Assembly (NCBI GenBank): GCA_028284845.1
Contig: JANQQY010000364.1
Coordinates: 1 to 9,686, forward strand
Source of the DNA: Spirochaetales bacterium
GTDB lineage: Bacteria > Spirochaetota > Spirochaetia > DSM-27196 > SLST01
DNA length: 9,686 nt
Reading direction: 5' to 3'
Shown here: piece by piece, positions 1 to 6,673 of the stretch
How positions within the stretch are numbered: the stretch's first letter is position 1
How the letters are laid out: every line of letters starts with the position of its first letter
Position numbers and translations under genes: made by a program
Notes under the pieces: generated by a model
The model's database searches: none
Told to the model about the DNA's origin: nothing
Seen by the model: the letters and a program-made list of their open reading frames with translations, nothing else

Positions 1-258
1 GCAACCAAACCGCCACCTGCAAAGCGCCGCGGCAAACCCCCGAAGAAACCTCTCGGCGAAAAGCTCCCTCCCGTCCGAATGACGATGATGATGGGCCACT
101 TCTTGCCGGTTTCGGGGTTTCTCCCTGCATCTGCCGAATCAGACGAGTCGGCGGTGATCGCGATCAAGCCGGGACTGCGACCTCGGACCGTCGCTTCCAT
201 TGAAGAGCTGGCGACATCAGACGGGAGCGTGCCCTTTTTCGCGGAATACGAGCTCTAG
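1..258 (+). CDS. 3' end of an unrecognised gene (85 residues visible)
   Basis: The frame is open from the first base to a TAG at 256-258, giving 85 residues with the 5' end outside the window. The visible part starts with a basic, proline- and lysine-rich stretch (about residues 1-27, with runs such as KPPKKP). This looks like a flexible linker or tail. A compact, less biased segment of about 55 residues follows and ends in FFAEYEL. The MTMMMG stretch at residues 27-32 could contain an internal start (ATG at 79), but with the frame open to the edge a longer protein is more likely. Third codon positions are mostly G or C, as in the neighbouring genes, which supports coding. I recognise no family. 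Its stop overlaps the stop of the opposing phosphodiesterase gene within a single CTAG. Confidence 0.5.
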   Translation, partial: ATKPPPAKRRGKPPKKPLGEKLPPVRMTMMMGHFLPVSGFLPASAESDESAVIAIKPGLRPRTVASIEELATSDGSVPFFAEYEL

Positions 259-1136
259 CGGCCAAGGATGTCGAGCAGCAGATCGGGCCGATCGGTGATG
301 ATCCCGTCGACACCGCGAGAGAGGATGCGTTCCATCGATTCCCGATCGTTGACGGTCCAGACGTGCACGTCCAGTCCGCGTCGTTGGGCGCTCGAAACGA
401 AACGAGGCGTTATCACCCGAAGGCTTCCGAACCGCTCCGGAACCTGGAAAGCTTCCATCGGTGGTCCGTAGACCCACCCCATGAACAAGGTCTTGAGAAT
501 GTAGAAGGTGAGGATCTCGGGCTGTACTCCCGAGGTTGCGAATGCCGGGAACTGATCGCGGAACTCTCGAATCACCTCAGGATGAAAGCTCGCGACGACC
601 GTGTTCTGTTCCCGGTCGTACTGCTGAAGCAGCTCGCCGAATGGTGTGACGATTGGAGGGGCGGCCTGCTTGATCTCAATCGTCATTGGCATGTCGGGAA
701 ATTCTCGAAGCACCTCTTCCAGCGTCGGGATTGTGATCCCACGGCCGCGGTACGGCCGTTCATCGGTCTCCATGTGGTGAGGCCAGTGGTAGGCAGCGTC
801 GAGCGACTGAATCTCTTCAAGGCTCAGATCACTGACACGGCCGGAGCCATTCGTCGTTCGGTCAACCGTCTCATCGTGAATCACAACGAGCGCGCCGTCT
901 GAGGTGGCGTGCACATCCATTTCCAGGGCGTCGACCCCAAGCTCGACCGCGTGTCGGAACGCCTCGAGCGTGTTGTCCGGTCTGATGTGATTGCCTCCCT
1001 GGTGGGCGATCACGGTCCAATCAAATGCGGTGACTGCGGGCTTCGCGTCGGCCTTTGGCACAATGAGGCCGGCCAGCAGAATGAGCCCCACAACGCCCAC
1101 TACGATCGCACCTCCAGTGAGTAGCCGCTTTCTCAT
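255..1136 (-). CDS. Glycerophosphodiester phosphodiesterase (GDPD family), membrane-anchored or secreted
   Basis: This 293-residue protein should hydrolyse glycerophosphodiesters to glycerol 3-phosphate and an alcohol, using a metal ion. A hydrophobic segment at about residues 8-27 follows a basic MRKR start and precedes ADA-KP, so the enzyme is either cleaved by signal peptidase I or anchored with its catalytic domain outside the inner membrane. The GDPD TIM-barrel signature is complete: HQGG (His45), RPDNTLEAF (52-60), E-M-D (Glu72 and Asp74), VIHDETVDRTT with His87, the IEIK strand (Glu154, Lys156), VWTVND (259-264) and the closing ITDRPD (280-285). Length is normal for a single-domain GDPD. 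The start overlaps the stop of the upstream DUF368 gene as ATGA, with a very strong ribosome site in front. The two genes are therefore probably co-transcribed and translationally coupled. The natural substrate cannot be told from sequence. Confidence 0.93.
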   Translation of the reverse strand: MRKRLLTGGAIVVGVVGLILLAGLIVPKADAKPAVTAFDWTVIAHQGGNHIRPDNTLEAFRHAVELGVDALEMDVHATSDGALVVIHDETVDRTTNGSGRVSDLSLEEIQSLDAAYHWPHHMETDERPYRGRGITIPTLEEVLREFPDMPMTIEIKQAAPPIVTPFGELLQQYDREQNTVVASFHPEVIREFRDQFPAFATSGVQPEILTFYILKTLFMGWVYGPPMEAFQVPERFGSLRVITPRFVSSAQRRGLDVHVWTVNDRESMERILSRGVDGIITDRPDLLLDILGR

Positions 1137-2017
1137 TCACAGCCTCCTTTGACCGTCACTCGCTGATGTTGGTCCTTGCGGCCCGAACCCAAGAGCAGCG
1201 CGAGCCCCGTTCCAACACCAATTGCCAGCAGATCAATCGCGCCCGTGGCAATGCCCTCCGGCAGATACCACGCCCCGCCGACTCGAGGCCACACCGGCGC
1301 CAGTGATCCCACCACGAGTCCCAGAATCGCCGCGTAGCTCCAGCCGTGATGCTTCGTGAGTAGGTAATTGATGGCCTTGCTCACGACCACGACTCCAACC
1401 AACAGGCCCGGCAGCAAGACCGCAAGGAGCGGCAGATTGAAGTCGCGCGCCGCGCGAATAAACGTCGAGTACATGCCGATCAGGAGCAGGACGAAGCTGC
1501 CGCTGATTCCGGGGATGATCATCGTTGCGGAGCTGATAGCGCCGGCTACGAAGACGAGGATCGCGGATTGTAGGGTTAGGTCGGTCAGCGGTTGCGTCGC
1601 TGCCGGCGGCGCGACAATCGCCATGAGAACCAGGATAGCCACCGCGGGCACGAACGCGATCAGGTACGCAGGCCTCGCTCCATCCTTGACGGCGACGCGT
1701 GCGATGTAAGGGATGCTTCCAAGGATGAGTCCGACGAACAGGAGCGACGTCTGGCTGGGGAACCGCGTCATCGCAGCATCGATTAGGCGCGCAAAAGCGA
1801 GTACACCAATGCCAACGCCGAGCGCGACCGGTACCAGGAAGCGAAGGCTCGTCCGCCAACCGTTTCGAAAGAAGCCACTCACACTCGCGATCAGTCGATC
1901 GTAGAGCCCGGTAACCACTGCGATGGTTCCGCCGCTTACGCCGGGAATCGTGTTCGCTGCCCCAATGAGGCTGCCCTTTCCAGCATCGACGATGGCATTC
2001 AGCAGGGACGACTTCAT
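1133..2017 (-). CDS. DUF368 / PopT-type undecaprenyl-phosphate translocase
   Basis: This polytopic inner-membrane protein has 294 residues from the ATG at 2017. Members of the DUF368 family have been reported to return undecaprenyl phosphate, the lipid carrier for peptidoglycan and other surface polymers, from the outer to the inner leaflet of the cytoplasmic membrane. Both family signatures are present: IGAANTIPGVSGGT near the N-terminus (residues 18-31) and MIIPGISGSFVLLL (166-179). These are inverted-repeat-like half-sites typical of the family. Many hydrophobic helices lie between and after them. The open frame could begin at a GTG at 2068, giving 311 residues. I prefer the ATG at 2017 because it gives the usual short lead before the first motif and has a promoter-like element directly upstream. 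Neither start has a convincing Shine-Dalgarno. It is the first gene of a two-gene unit with the downstream phosphodiesterase. The function is taken from the family; specificity is not proven here. Confidence 0.9.
   Translation of the reverse strand: MKSSLLNAIVDAGKGSLIGAANTIPGVSGGTIAVVTGLYDRLIASVSGFFRNGWRTSLRFLVPVALGVGIGVLAFARLIDAAMTRFPSQTSLLFVGLILGSIPYIARVAVKDGARPAYLIAFVPAVAILVLMAIVAPPAATQPLTDLTLQSAILVFVAGAISSATMIIPGISGSFVLLLIGMYSTFIRAARDFNLPLLAVLLPGLLVGVVVVSKAINYLLTKHHGWSYAAILGLVVGSLAPVWPRVGGAWYLPEGIATGAIDLLAIGVGTGLALLLGSGRKDQHQRVTVKGGCE
1143..1150 (-). promoter_or_regulatory. Strong ribosome binding site of the GDPD gene
   Basis: Read on the minus strand, AAAGGAGG lies 6 bases before the ATG at 1136. 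It falls inside the last codons of the DUF368 gene (they encode VKGGCE). This near-perfect Shine-Dalgarno fixes the phosphodiesterase start and fits translational coupling through the ATGA overlap. Confidence 0.85.
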
Positions 2018-2024
2018 CGAAGGC

Positions 2025-2054
2025 ACTATAGATGAAGCACCCCCGCTCGGTAAA
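2025..2054 (-). promoter_or_regulatory. Candidate sigma-70-type promoter of the DUF368-GDPD unit
   Basis: On the minus strand TTTACC (2054-2049) and TATAGT (2030-2025) are separated by 18 bases, matching the -35 and -10 consensus at 4 and 5 of 6 positions. Only 7 bases separate the -10 box from the ATG at 2017, so the transcript would begin at or next to the start codon. If transcription really starts here, the GTG at 2068 cannot be used. This is a pattern match only. Confidence 0.45.
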
Positions 2055-2199
2055 CGGATCGTGTCCACTGTGTCACTGCTGCCCTCTCAGAAGGTGAACT
2101 GGAGAATATGACGCAATTTGACCCACTGCACGGCGTGACCTGTGCCGGAAAGTCCGATTCGGCATCCGAAGTGATCGGTGGAAGGTGGTTAAATTCTTA

Positions 2200-2218
2200 T
2201 ATAATAGATACTTATAAT
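2200..2218 (+). promoter_or_regulatory. Tandem perfect -10 boxes (TATAAT) in front of ftsH
   Basis: TATAAT occurs twice, at 2200-2205 and 2213-2218, inside an AT-rich island that stands out from the GC-rich surroundings. No good -35 hexamer sits at the right distance. TTAAAT at 2189-2194 is 18 bases before the second box but matches only 3 of 6 positions. Start sites would fall near 2212 and 2225, giving leaders of about 57 and 44 bases. The weak -35 may mean activator dependence or simply a strong -10. Confidence 0.55.
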
Positions 2219-2257
2219 GATTATGATCGGATGGCACGTGAATTGCTTGTCTCCAAG

Positions 2258-2263
2258 AAGGAG
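2258..2263 (+). promoter_or_regulatory. Ribosome binding site of ftsH
   Basis: AAGGAG lies 5 bases before the ATG at 2269. It is a canonical site and settles the ftsH start. Confidence 0.85.
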
Positions 2264-2268
2264 ACTAC

Positions 2269-4155
2269 ATGAGCGACGAAGTTCAGCGAGGACCTGTTCC
2301 GGGTTCGAGCGATAGCAATCAGGACAACGATCAGTGGCGGCGGATCTCCGCACGACTCGTGCGGTGGCTGCCCCTCATTCTCATCGGCCTCATTGTTGGT
2401 GGCCAACTGCTTCTTGGAGCATTCGCCGGAAGCCAAGTCCCAACGGTTGACTACAGTCAGTTCAAGGCCGAAATCGAGGCGGGCAGACTCTCCCGCGTTG
2501 AAATCGGAACCGACTACCTTGTGGGGTACGCCCCCGACTCGAGTGGCGGAGGCGCGCTCTATCGCACCGCACGGGTCGATGATCCGGCATTTGTGCCGCT
2601 TCTCGAATCACAGGGAGTAAGCTTCTACGCGGTTCCGCCGCAGTCGCCGGGGATTCTCTCCTCAATCATTGGGTGGATCTTCCCCATAGCGATTATGCTC
2701 TTCCTCTTCCGCCGCCTCAGTCGCGCGGCGGGCGGCATTGGCCAGGATGTTCTCTCCATCGGGAAGAATCGCTCGAAAGTCGTCGCTGAGGGCGAGACGG
2801 GTGTGACCTTCAAGGATGTCGCAGGTGCGGACGAGGCGAAGGCCGAGCTTGAAGAGGTCGTCGACTTCTTGAAGAACCCTGCCCGGTACGCAGAGATCGG
2901 AGGGAAGATACCCAAGGGCGTCCTCCTCGTGGGTGCGCCAGGGACCGGCAAAACACTCCTCGCACGTGCAGTCGCGGGCGAAGCCGGCGTCTCCTTTATG
3001 CGCCTCTCTGGATCCGAATTCGTCGAGATGTTCGTTGGCGTTGGCGCGAGTCGCGTCCGAGATCTGTTCAAGCAGGCCCGAGCGAGCTCACCGTCGATTG
3101 TCTTTATTGATGAGCTTGACGCCATAGGGAAGAGCCGTGCCGGCGGTGGTGTCGTAGGCGGCAACGACGAGCGTGAGCAGACATTGAATCAGCTTCTCGT
3201 TGAGATGGACGGATTCGACGCTCGAACCGGCGTCATCGTGATTGCCGCGACCAACCGACCTGAGGTCCTCGACCCGGCCCTGCTCCGTCCGGGACGCTTT
3301 GACCGGCAGGTCCTCGTGGACAAGCCCGATCTGAAGGGTCGCGAAGAGGTGCTTGCGCTCCATGCGGAGAACGTCAAACTCGATCCGAACGTCGATCTCT
3401 CAAGGGTCGCGCGTGCAACGGCCGGTCTCGCAGGCGCCGACCTCGCGAACATCGTCAATGAGGCTGCTCTTCTTGCCGTTCGAGCAGACCGAAGACTCGT
3501 ACGCCAGGAGGACTTCTCAGAGGCGATCGAGAAGAGCATCGCCGGCCTCTCCCGAAAGAATCGGGTACTCGAGGAGGGCGAGCGCCGAATTGTCGCCTAT
3601 CACGAGACCGGTCACGCACTCATGGCGCACTTCAGCCCCGGCGCAGACCCCGTGGAGAAGATCTCGATTGTTCCTCGAGGAATGGGAGCACTGGGGTATA
3701 CGCTTCAGCTCCCGAGCGAGGAGCGGTTCCTTCGAACCAAGAACGAGTTGCTCGGGCAGATCGACGTGCTTCTCGCCGGGCGCGCCGCAGAAGAGATCAT
3801 CTTTGGCGATATCTCAACCGGTGCCGGCAACGATCTGACGCGAGCCGCGGAGATCGCCCGTCGCATGATCACTGATTACGGAATGAGTGACCGCTTTCGG
3901 AACGTCTACCTGCCTTCTCGACGCGGCCCCAGCTTCCTCGACGACGGGGGCGCTGTGCAGCGAGAGTATGCCGAGAGCACGCAGACCTACGTTGACGAGG
4001 AGACCGCACGGATCATCGAGGAGCGATACGAGCATGTCATCGCCACCCTCCGGGAGCACACGGATCTTCTCGAGTCGGTTACTGCTGAGCTCCTCAAGAT
4101 CGAAGTGATTGATCGAGACCGCTTTGCCGAGCTCGTTGGAGCGCAGGCCGCGTAG
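2269..4155 (+). CDS. ftsH: ATP-dependent zinc metalloprotease FtsH
   Basis: This 628-residue protein is a hexameric, membrane-bound AAA+ protease that extracts and degrades misfolded membrane proteins and short-lived regulators. Order of parts: a polar, cytoplasmic N-terminus; membrane helix 1 (about 32-53); a small periplasmic domain (about 55-127); membrane helix 2 (about 129-148); the AAA+ domain with Walker A GAPGTGKT (222-229), pore loop FVG (255-257), Walker B IVFIDELD (277-284) and the second region of homology with arginine fingers at Arg340 and Arg343; then the protease domain with zinc motif HETGH (445-449) and the third ligand Asp522 in GAGNDLTRA. All catalytic residues are present, so it should be active. 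Walker B continues DELDAIGKSR, where many FtsH proteins have DEIDAVGR, a conservative change. The start is fixed by a strong ribosome site. It appears to be monocistronic. Confidence 0.98.
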   Translation: MSDEVQRGPVPGSSDSNQDNDQWRRISARLVRWLPLILIGLIVGGQLLLGAFAGSQVPTVDYSQFKAEIEAGRLSRVEIGTDYLVGYAPDSSGGGALYRTARVDDPAFVPLLESQGVSFYAVPPQSPGILSSIIGWIFPIAIMLFLFRRLSRAAGGIGQDVLSIGKNRSKVVAEGETGVTFKDVAGADEAKAELEEVVDFLKNPARYAEIGGKIPKGVLLVGAPGTGKTLLARAVAGEAGVSFMRLSGSEFVEMFVGVGASRVRDLFKQARASSPSIVFIDELDAIGKSRAGGGVVGGNDEREQTLNQLLVEMDGFDARTGVIVIAATNRPEVLDPALLRPGRFDRQVLVDKPDLKGREEVLALHAENVKLDPNVDLSRVARATAGLAGADLANIVNEAALLAVRADRRLVRQEDFSEAIEKSIAGLSRKNRVLEEGERRIVAYHETGHALMAHFSPGADPVEKISIVPRGMGALGYTLQLPSEERFLRTKNELLGQIDVLLAGRAAEEIIFGDISTGAGNDLTRAAEIARRMITDYGMSDRFRNVYLPSRRGPSFLDDGGAVQREYAESTQTYVDEETARIIEERYEHVIATLREHTDLLESVTAELLKIEVIDRDRFAELVGAQAA

Positions 4156-4164
4156 AGAGACGTC

Positions 4165-4184
4165 GGGCGGTCACACGACCGCCT
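4165..4184 (+). repeat. Palindromic element 1 downstream of ftsH (possible weak terminator)
   Basis: GGCGGTC (4166-4172) and GACCGCC (4177-4183) form a perfect 7-bp stem around a 4-base loop, with one more G-U pair outside. It begins 10 bases after the ftsH stop, a natural place for a terminator. No T-run follows, so intrinsic termination would be weak. Its core, GGTCAC-NN-GACCGC at 4169-4182, recurs at 4244-4257. Confidence 0.6.
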
Positions 4185-4208
4185 AACGTTCTGTGACTCC
4201 CATCGCAG

Positions 4209-4237
4209 TTGGCAAGTGGAGACCGAGAGGCTACACT
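4209..4237 (+). promoter_or_regulatory. Candidate sigma-70-type promoter of the lipoprotein gene
   Basis: TTGGCA (4209-4214) and TACACT (4232-4237) are separated by exactly 17 bases, matching consensus at 5 and 4 of 6 positions. Transcription would start at about 4243-4245. That is downstream of the possible GTG start at 4216, so it supports the ATG at 4261 as the true start. Confidence 0.55.
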
Positions 4238-4243
4238 CTGGGG

Positions 4244-4257
4244 GGTCACGGGACCGC
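4244..4257 (+). repeat. Palindromic element 2 at the lipoprotein transcription start
   Basis: This is a second copy of the GGTCAC-NN-GACCGC core, matching 12 of 14 bases of the copy at 4169-4182 and exactly 75 bases downstream of it. GGTC (4244-4247) and GACC (4252-4255) form the inverted repeat. It overlaps the predicted transcription start and occupies the space where a Shine-Dalgarno would be expected. It could be an operator or a small 5' hairpin. Confidence 0.45.
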
Positions 4258-4260
4258 GGA

Positions 4261-6000
4261 ATGAAAGTGCTTCGACCACTTGTCATTGCGGCAGCCATTC
4301 CATTGCTCCTGGTTGCGTGCGGTGATGGGCAGACAACAGCTCCCACGGCGGACGCATCGGCGACCGCGCTCCCCACGCCCACCCCACGGGCGGCCTATAT
4401 CACGACACTATCCGGGGCGGTTCAGGTTGAGGGCCCCGCGGGACTCCAGGATCCTGAACCCGGGGTGCGTGTAGATGACGGCAGGCTCGTGATCGTTGGA
4501 GAACGTTCCCAGGCCGATATTCAGTTCGGCGAAACGGCCCTCGTACGAGTCTACGGTCCTGCTCAGGTCGTTGTGCGGACCGCCGCCGGTCGAACTGACC
4601 GCCCCGTGATGGAGATTGAACTGCAGTCCGGCGAGCTCGCGGCGAGAGTCGATGATCTGCCATCGGCTGACATTTTTCGCATCCGCTCTCGCAGGGCGCT
4701 CTACACCGTCCGCGGGACCCGTTTCTACGTCTCCAGCACCGATTCTGATGCACTCGCGGTGACCGAGGGCAGTGTCGCAGTGCTCCCGCGTTCTCTCGAC
4801 ATCCCCGCCTTCACCGATGGACTACGTGACACCGATGCCGAGCTTCTCCAAGCGCTTGCGGCGCTGGAAGAGGGCGCGCCTGTCGTTTCCGCAGGGCAGA
4901 GCGTTGGGCTTGCCATTGAGTCGGTGGACCGAAGCGAGCGTCTCGCCCTTCAGCTCGAGGACAAGCTCCGTCAGGTAGCCGCGGCTTCCGACGCCAATCG
5001 TCCCAATCTGATCGAGGAGGCTCTCGCGGCGATTCGCGCCACCGGCAGCTCGCTCGGGGTCATCGTCGCGCCGGGTGGCATTCCTGACGAAGAAGTCGCG
5101 GCGAAGTTAGCATCGCTTGATGAGACTCGGCTGTTGCCCGCACCGAAGGATCCTCAGAATCTCTCGATTGTGGGCGAAGCCGATGACGTTCCGTTGGTGC
5201 GATTCACACTTCGAACCGTGCCGCAAGGCGCGAGGATCTTTATTGGCGGCGACTACGTTGGTGAGAGCATCTATCGCGGCGTCTTGATCGCCAATCAGAG
5301 CGTCTCCATTCGAGTGACCCGACAGGGCTACCGTGAGCGTCGAATCGAGATTGATCGTGCGCGGAGCGAGGTATTGACTGTCCAGCTCGAGCGCCTCCCG
5401 CCGTCGATCAGTGCCGACAGCTTCCTGAAGGCGATCAGGGCAGACGACATTGGAACAGTTCGGACCTACGTGCAGGAGGGTGGCTCTGTCGATGTCGCGA
5501 CGGACGAGGGGCTGCCCGCAATTGTACTCGCCTCCGGCCTTGCCGAAATCCTCAGTGGACAGGCTCCCGATCTGAGCTATAACCGCGACATCGTTCGGAC
5601 CCTTGTCGCAGCGCGCGCCGATCTTGACGTGAACTTCGTCGTAGAAGGAGTGACGTTCAAGCCGTTGCATGCCGCCGTACTTGCCGGCGTTGCCGGTTTC
5701 GATGTCGAGGAGCTTGTCGAGATTCTCGTTGGGAACGGCGCAGATATCGACGAGATCATTGTCCTCGAGGGCGAACAACTCACTCCTCTTGCCATTGCCG
5801 TTCGGTGGGCCTTGTTCACCGGAGAAACCGAAGAGGAGATTATCAAAGCGCTTTTGGAAGCGGGTGCGAGTCTGGACGTGGCAATCAGCTTCAACGACGA
5901 ACTCCTTACCTTACGTGAGATCGCCTCGCAGCTGATTGAACAGGGCGAGCTCGAGGATCCCGAGCTTATTCAGTTGCTGCGACAGGCCGGTGTGGCGTAG
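4261..6000 (+). CDS. Lipoprotein with FecR-like, PEGA and ankyrin-like regions
   Basis: This predicted lipoprotein has 579 residues from the ATG at 4261. A signal peptide (residues 1-19) ends in the lipobox LVAC with the lipidated Cys20, and a Thr/Pro/Ala-rich tether follows (about 24-43). Residues 46-175 are FecR-like beta structure: SGAVQVEGPAG, the ALVRVYGPAQVVV strand, then YTVRGTRFYVSS and VTEGSVAVLP. A mainly helical, charged linker covers about 185-305. A PEGA domain lies at about 311-378, with PQGARIFIGGDYVGE and RVTRQGYRERR. The C-terminus (384-579) has ankyrin-like helix pairs, recognisable at LVAARADLDV, LVGNGADIDE, LLEAGASLDV and LLRQAGVA. The likely role is a periplasmic scaffold or binding protein; PEGA and ankyrin parts bind surfaces or partners, but no ligand can be named. 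An extension to a GTG at 4216 would add 15 polar residues before the signal peptide and is unlikely. No Shine-Dalgarno is seen. Confidence 0.85.
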   Translation: MKVLRPLVIAAAIPLLLVACGDGQTTAPTADASATALPTPTPRAAYITTLSGAVQVEGPAGLQDPEPGVRVDDGRLVIVGERSQADIQFGETALVRVYGPAQVVVRTAAGRTDRPVMEIELQSGELAARVDDLPSADIFRIRSRRALYTVRGTRFYVSSTDSDALAVTEGSVAVLPRSLDIPAFTDGLRDTDAELLQALAALEEGAPVVSAGQSVGLAIESVDRSERLALQLEDKLRQVAAASDANRPNLIEEALAAIRATGSSLGVIVAPGGIPDEEVAAKLASLDETRLLPAPKDPQNLSIVGEADDVPLVRFTLRTVPQGARIFIGGDYVGESIYRGVLIANQSVSIRVTRQGYRERRIEIDRARSEVLTVQLERLPPSISADSFLKAIRADDIGTVRTYVQEGGSVDVATDEGLPAIVLASGLAEILSGQAPDLSYNRDIVRTLVAARADLDVNFVVEGVTFKPLHAAVLAGVAGFDVEELVEILVGNGADIDEIIVLEGEQLTPLAIAVRWALFTGETEEEIIKALLEAGASLDVAISFNDELLTLREIASQLIEQGELEDPELIQLLRQAGVA

Positions 6001-6021
6001 CCGTCGACCCGTTTGAACGCA

Positions 6022-6612
6022 CTACTCTTGTCTCACTAGGACCTGCCGAAAGCCGAGTTCGCTCAGCCTCGAACGGAGGGGCGGTAGAGACTCGGCTTCC
6101 ACGCCTGTAACCACGACTCGGAAGAGATCTCCCGCCTCTTCAATGCGGGCATCTACCCCGGCTCGGACGAGCTGCGCACGCGTCCGCTCCGCGTTCGCCG
6201 CACTCCCAAAGCTCGCGATCTGGACCGTTGAGAGAATCGGCGGGGCCTCGGCAATGATCTCGAGCGACACATCGGCGACTCCCTCCGCCGTCATGCGAAG
6301 CTGCTCGGCCGCCGCGCGCGAGAGGTCGATGATCCGGCCCTCCACAAACGGACCCCGATCGTTGATGCGTACATCCACCGTGCGGCCATTGTTCAGGTGC
6401 CTTACTCGGACGACGGTGTCAAATGGAAGGGTCTTGTGTGCGGCAGTCATGAGGTTCGTATCGAATACCTCTCCGTTCGCGGTCAAGCGGCCCTGGAACT
6501 TTCCCGCATACCAACTCGCGACACCGCGCATCTCGTGACCGGTTTCAGCCTGCGCTTCCGCCGAAACGGCGACAGCGAGTCCCAGAAAGAACACAAGAAA
6601 CCCACATCTCAT
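6022..6612 (-). CDS. rlpA: RlpA-family septal lytic transglycosylase with SPOR domain
   Basis: This 196-residue exported protein (from the ATG at 6612) belongs to the RlpA family, whose studied members cleave peptidoglycan strands lacking stem peptides at the division site. A signal peptide covers about residues 1-22, cleaved near AEAQA. There is no cysteine at the cleavage site, so unlike the E. coli protein it is probably not a lipoprotein. The double-psi beta-barrel domain (about 28-120) shows GVASWYAGKFQGRLTANGE, AAHKTLPFDT with His59, and RINDRGPFVEGRIIDLS with Asp85, the residues equivalent to those needed for catalysis. A short C-terminal SPOR domain (about 127-194: STVQIASFGSAANAERTR and LFRVVVTG) would bind denuded septal glycan. 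The frame extends upstream to an ATG at 6669 and a GTG at 6681, but these put more than 20 polar residues before the signal peptide. It converges on the lipoprotein gene with 21 bases between. Confidence 0.93.
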   Translation of the reverse strand: MRCGFLVFFLGLAVAVSAEAQAETGHEMRGVASWYAGKFQGRLTANGEVFDTNLMTAAHKTLPFDTVVRVRHLNNGRTVDVRINDRGPFVEGRIIDLSRAAAEQLRMTAEGVADVSLEIIAEAPPILSTVQIASFGSAANAERTRAQLVRAGVDARIEEAGDLFRVVVTGVEAESLPPLRSRLSELGFRQVLVRQE

Positions 6613-6673
6613 CGTCCGATTGCTCACGCTTTTGTATCGGTCTGGGATACCCCTCGCATGAGAGGCCATCCTC

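Larger units (their letters stand above)
2018..2268. other. Divergent control region between the DUF368 unit and ftsH
   Basis: This gap of about 250 bases, or 200 if DUF368 starts at 2068, holds the control signals for both flanking genes. I see the minus-strand promoter at 2025-2054. A short perfect inverted repeat (TTCGG-CAT-CCGAA) lies at 2158-2170. An unusually AT-rich island lies at about 2189-2228, in front of ftsH. I see no convincing gene of its own; the small frames here have no family features. Confidence 0.6.

Noticed and set aside
363..1124. Long plus-strand reading frames opposite the GDPD gene
   Set aside because: They lie antisense to a complete, motif-bearing GDPD gene and show no family features, so they are shadows of its codon use.
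2158..2170. TTCGG-CAT-CCGAA inverted repeat as an operator
   Set aside because: It is a single, short repeat well upstream of the promoter-like boxes, with no second copy seen; chance is likely in GC-rich DNA.
2221..2436. Minus-strand 71-residue frame across the ftsH start
   Set aside because: It overlaps the ftsH ribosome site and N-terminus and resembles no protein domain.
4216..4260. GTG start that would extend the lipoprotein by 15 residues
   Set aside because: It places polar residues before a clean lipoprotein signal peptide, and the predicted transcript starts downstream of it.
5107..5778. Minus-strand 223-residue frame inside the lipoprotein gene
   Set aside because: The opposite strand encodes recognisable PEGA and ankyrin-like segments in the lipoprotein; the antisense frame has no motifs.
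6001..6021. Terminator between the convergent lipoprotein and rlpA genes
   Set aside because: The 21 bases contain no inverted repeat or T-run.
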